Shown: in pieces, positions 22,368 through 24,601 of the stretch
Layout of the letters: each line of letters begins with the position of its first letter
Numbering within the stretch: the first letter of the stretch is position 1
NCBI GenBank assembly: GCA_002305165.1
Contig: DBQI01000045.1
Span: 1 to 24,601 of the forward strand
Reading direction: 5' to 3'
Origin: Armatimonadetes bacterium UBA1398
GTDB lineage: Bacteria > Armatimonadota > Zipacnadia > UBA1398
DNA length: 24,601 bases
Notes under the pieces: generated by a model
The model's input: the letters and a program-made list of their open reading frames with translations, nothing else
Database searches by the model: none
Told to the model about the DNA's origin: nothing
Position numbers and translations under genes: made by a program

Positions 22368-24296
22368 CTATCCTATCCGGCGGTGGTAGACGACCCACTC
22401 GACACATAGGATGACAAGGGCGACCACGGCCAGCCAACGCCAGAGCTCCTGCGTGCTCCTCACGTGGCCGGAGGCGCCCAGAGGTTGGCCCGCGACCAAC
22501 TCCATCTCTCGGCGAGGCGTCACGTCTGACTCCTCGGGATCGTTGACGTTGAACGCGATCTGCTCTGCGGGGTGTCCCTCCGCGGCAAACGTGTAGATCC
22601 CGCTCTTGCCCGTCTGATCGTAGGTGAGGGTGACGCCCCCTGAGACACTCGCCGGCCCAACCGTGGCCTGGTTCTCTTCCTCGGCGGCCCCACCACCGGG
22701 ACGCACGGGGACCAACTCTGTTGAGCCGTCTGGACGGGTTACGGTTACCTCCTGAGTGCCCGCAGGGAATCGCAGGGTTACCGTCGTCCCGGTTGCGTAG
22801 GCCTGCGCCTCGCTGCCAGAGGGGTCGGTGGTGAGCCACTGGATGGCGTTGCGGACGAAGATCGGGAAGCCAACCCGAAGGGGGAAGCTGGATTCCTCCA
22901 GGTTGAAGCCGACGAACAGGACGCGCATCCGCTCCGTCTCCCCCGCTGCCATCAGCGGGCCCGCCGCAGTCGTGACTAGGCCCCTCGCCCAGGGTTCCAG
23001 ATCCACCTGCATCATCGCTGCGAGTCCGACGTTGGCGAAGTCCACGTGCTGAAGCACAGGGTGCCTTCGGTCCCAGTCGAGGATGCTGGGATCACGGAAC
23101 GGCTCGCCTCTGTCCGTGACAGGCCCCCCCTCAGGGGCGACCGCCACGAGCAGGACGTCGCCATCGGGGAGGGTAGGGGGCGCCCAGCGGTCGAAGATGG
23201 TCACGTCATACTCGAGGTGCTCGGGCTTGTCGGGGTCGTACTGGCTCGGCTCCAGGGCGTAGGCCTCGACCTTGGGGTCGGCCGCCAACGCCGCCTCCAG
23301 CCAGGGGTTGCCCTCCCCCACTACAAGCACTCGGTGTGACTGGCGCTCCTGGAAAAGGATCCGAGCTGTGTCGTCGGGTTCGAGGTCGTCATCCACGTCG
23401 AGGGTGGCCTCGATGATGCCGGAGGTGAGTTGTGCATCGTCCACGAGGTGCTGCACCTGCTGGCCTGGGGGGAGGGTGAGGGTCTCCACATTGATCAGGC
23501 GACCCTCCATGGAGATCTCAACCTGACAGCGCACCTGCTCGGGCCCGTAGTTCCGGGCGGCGATGAAGAGCTGGTGGCGAGCGTCCCGTCCGTAGGTCTC
23601 CCGGACGTTCATGCTCGTGATCGCCACGTTGTTGGCCCGCTCACCGAAGGGAATGAACCGAACCTCAATCCCCTGGGGCACGGTCATCTCAACGGGCTCG
23701 CCGGTTGCGCCATCGCTGAGGACGTAGACCACCGTGTTGGTCTTCTCCTTGGCGAGGCTTATCGACAGAGCGAGCGCCTCCCGCAGGTTTCCGCGGCAGT
23801 CGGCAGGGTTCGCGGCCCGAATAGCGTTACGGAGGGTGTTTGCGTCCCGCGTGAATCCGCTGAGCACGCGGGTGTGGCTGGATACCTCCACCACCATCAT
23901 CTCATCGGAGGGTTCGAGCGCTCCCGCTATGCGGAGGGCTTCCGAGCGCGCGGCCTCGAAGCGCGAGGGCGCCACATCGGTGGCCTGCATGGAGAGGCTG
24001 GCATCGAGGACGAGGACGATACTCTGGCCCGATGGCTTCCGTGTCTGGTAGTAGGGGCGCGCGAAGGCGGTCGCAGCCAGGATGAGCACGAGAATCTGGA
24101 GCAGTAGGAGGATGCTGAAGCGCAGCTTCTGGAAGGGCTGGTTGGCCTGCATATCCTGAATGAACCTGGGCCATAGGAGGACGGAGGGCACGCGGACGGG
24201 GATCCGCTGCAGCTTCAGGAGGTACAGCAGAATAACAGGCGGGATCGTGAGGAGCGCTAGCAGACCCAGGGGATTGAGGAGATTCACCGCATCCAC
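22368..24296 (-). CDS. BatA-like membrane protein with von Willebrand A domain
   Basis: 642 residues. N-terminal BatA/aerotolerance type: membrane segment at about 8-28 (LGLLALLTIPPVILLYLLKL), a second at 60-80 (FSILLLLQILVLILAATAFA), then a vWA domain with an intact MIDAS D98-A-S100-L-S102 (VLVLDASLSM) and LSDGATGEP. A beta-sandwich stretch follows (about 240-330), then a glutamine-amidotransferase-like fold (HRVLVVGEGNPWLEAALA, then VLLVAVAPEGGP), and a final membrane segment near 618-638 (LWRWLAVVALVILCVEW). Such proteins usually sit with MoxR ATPase and DUF58 genes; upstream here is a tRNA gene, so a MoxR operon is not visible. GTG start with AGAGG only three bases away. Probably inner-membrane, metal-dependent adhesion or assembly role. 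Confidence 0.9.
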   Translation of the reverse strand: MDAVNLLNPLGLLALLTIPPVILLYLLKLQRIPVRVPSVLLWPRFIQDMQANQPFQKLRFSILLLLQILVLILAATAFARPYYQTRKPSGQSIVLVLDASLSMQATDVAPSRFEAARSEALRIAGALEPSDEMMVVEVSSHTRVLSGFTRDANTLRNAIRAANPADCRGNLREALALSISLAKEKTNTVVYVLSDGATGEPVEMTVPQGIEVRFIPFGERANNVAITSMNVRETYGRDARHQLFIAARNYGPEQVRCQVEISMEGRLINVETLTLPPGQQVQHLVDDAQLTSGIIEATLDVDDDLEPDDTARILFQERQSHRVLVVGEGNPWLEAALAADPKVEAYALEPSQYDPDKPEHLEYDVTIFDRWAPPTLPDGDVLLVAVAPEGGPVTDRGEPFRDPSILDWDRRHPVLQHVDFANVGLAAMMQVDLEPWARGLVTTAAGPLMAAGETERMRVLFVGFNLEESSFPLRVGFPIFVRNAIQWLTTDPSGSEAQAYATGTTVTLRFPAGTQEVTVTRPDGSTELVPVRPGGGAAEEENQATVGPASVSGGVTLTYDQTGKSGIYTFAAEGHPAEQIAFNVNDPEESDVTPRREMELVAGQPLGASGHVRSTQELWRWLAVVALVILCVEWVVYHRRIG

Positions 24297-24339
24297 TCGC
24301 CTCTGAGATCGACCGCCAACCGCCCGCGAACAGTGACGT

Positions 24340-24415
24340 TGGTGGGCCCACCTGGGTTCGAACCAGGGACCGATCGGTTATGAGCCGACTGCTCTGACCG
24401 CTGAGCTATGGGCCC
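24340..24415 (-). tRNA. tRNA with anticodon CAU (probably Ile2, otherwise elongator Met), CCA encoded
   Basis: Full cloverleaf: acceptor GGGCCCA pairs TGGGCCC, D-arm GCTC/GAGC, anticodon stem GTCGG/CCGAT (one G-T pair) with loop CTCATAA, T-stem CCTGG/CCAGG with TTCGAAC. Discriminator A and CCA are encoded (24340-24342). Anticodon CAU is at 24380-24382. The acceptor has C4-G69 and C5-G68, and the body (GAGCAGTCGGCTCATAACCG) resembles the minor isoleucine tRNA whose C34 is changed to lysidine by TilS. Initiator Met is excluded because the first base pair is a full G-C match and the anticodon stem lacks three G-C pairs. Confidence 0.95.
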
Positions 24416-24431
24416 GCGCAGCTCGACGGGC

Positions 24432-24443
24432 CTCCCGAAGGAG
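24432..24443 (-). other. UUCG tetraloop hairpin in the tRNA leader
   Basis: On the minus strand CTCC-TTCG-GGAG, a four-pair stem with a stable C(UUCG)G loop, 17 bases upstream of the tRNA 5' end. It may help processing of the 5' leader, or be chance. Confidence 0.3.
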
Positions 24444-24461
24444 CGCCCAGTCTAAAACCGT

Positions 24462-24490
24462 ATGTTACCGCGAGGTCCCCGCACGCGCAA
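24462..24490 (-). promoter_or_regulatory. Candidate tRNA promoter
   Basis: On the minus strand TTGCGC (4 of 6), exactly 17 bases, then TAACAT (4 of 6), ending 46 bases before the tRNA 5' end. This is the best sigma-70-like pair I saw in the window. It could also serve the VWA gene, 43 bases past the tRNA. Confidence 0.45.
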
Positions 24491-24601
24491 CCAGACGGCT
24501 AGCGGCGTGCAGGGTCTTTTCATTTTCGTTGAGTGATGGGCGAATTGATCCATCGGAGGACGGTCGAAGGTCGGGCAGCGTTGCGTCGGAGAGCGGCGGC
24601 G

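Noticed and set aside
24465..24601. Short minus-strand frame open to the right edge, ending in TAA
   Set aside because: About 45 codons of mixed composition without a recognisable motif. It could be the end of an upstream gene but the putative tRNA promoter overlaps its stop, so evidence is too thin.
1..24601. CRISPR arrays, IS elements, prophage or defence islands
   Set aside because: No spaced repeats, transposase motifs, integrase other than the two Xer proteins, or toxin-antitoxin signature was found. Base composition appears even throughout by eye.

Overview
The window is GC-rich, densely packed bacterial chromosome with 18 confident protein genes, one short putative reading frame and one tRNA. 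It looks like an uncultivated, free-living, non-proteobacterial lineage. The pointers are the folate-dependent tRNA methylase TrmFO next to XerC, a very large secreted glycosidase-like protein of a style I associate with Armatimonadota and Planctomycete-like genomes, a Ycf46-type AAA ATPase, and frequent GTG/TTG starts (about 9 of 19 genes). Armatimonadota is my best guess, at low to moderate confidence. I see no IS elements, prophage genes or CRISPR array.

Left part (1-8656): on the minus strand trmFO overlaps xerC, which runs off the left edge. Divergent from them is a plus-strand run: argC, argD (two consecutive steps of ornithine/arginine synthesis), a Cof-type HAD phosphatase that overlaps argD by ATGA, and a 1058-residue secreted multidomain protein. 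That protein converges on a proline dehydrogenase gene across an 18-base palindrome that contains both stop codons.

Middle (8663-15190): proline dehydrogenase and alaS lie on the minus strand. Divergent from alaS is a small plus-strand unit: a possible 27-residue Arg-rich peptide, a Ycf46-type AAA+ ATPase and a six-bladed NHL propeller protein.

Right part (15203-20829, minus strand): a tight cluster reads GNAT acetyltransferase, a stand-alone IMP cyclohydrolase domain of PurH, a membrane-anchored protein resembling a zinc peptidase that has lost its metal ligands, and DprA (gaps of 15-27 bases). After about 90 bases come a Gfo/Idh/MocA oxidoreductase and a fold-III PLP enzyme of the D-serine dehydratase/D-threonine aldolase family.

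End (20937-24601): xerD on the plus strand shares its CTAG stop with a small convergent membrane/coiled-coil gene. Upstream of that on the minus strand lie a BatA-like von Willebrand protein and a tRNA with anticodon CAU that looks more like the minor isoleucine tRNA than elongator Met. The tRNA has a plausible promoter.

Most genes are housekeeping. The parts that deserve a second look are the split purH, the dead peptidase beside dprA, the micro-ORF/AAA/NHL unit, and the large secreted protein. I found no convincing defence system or other wholly new machinery.
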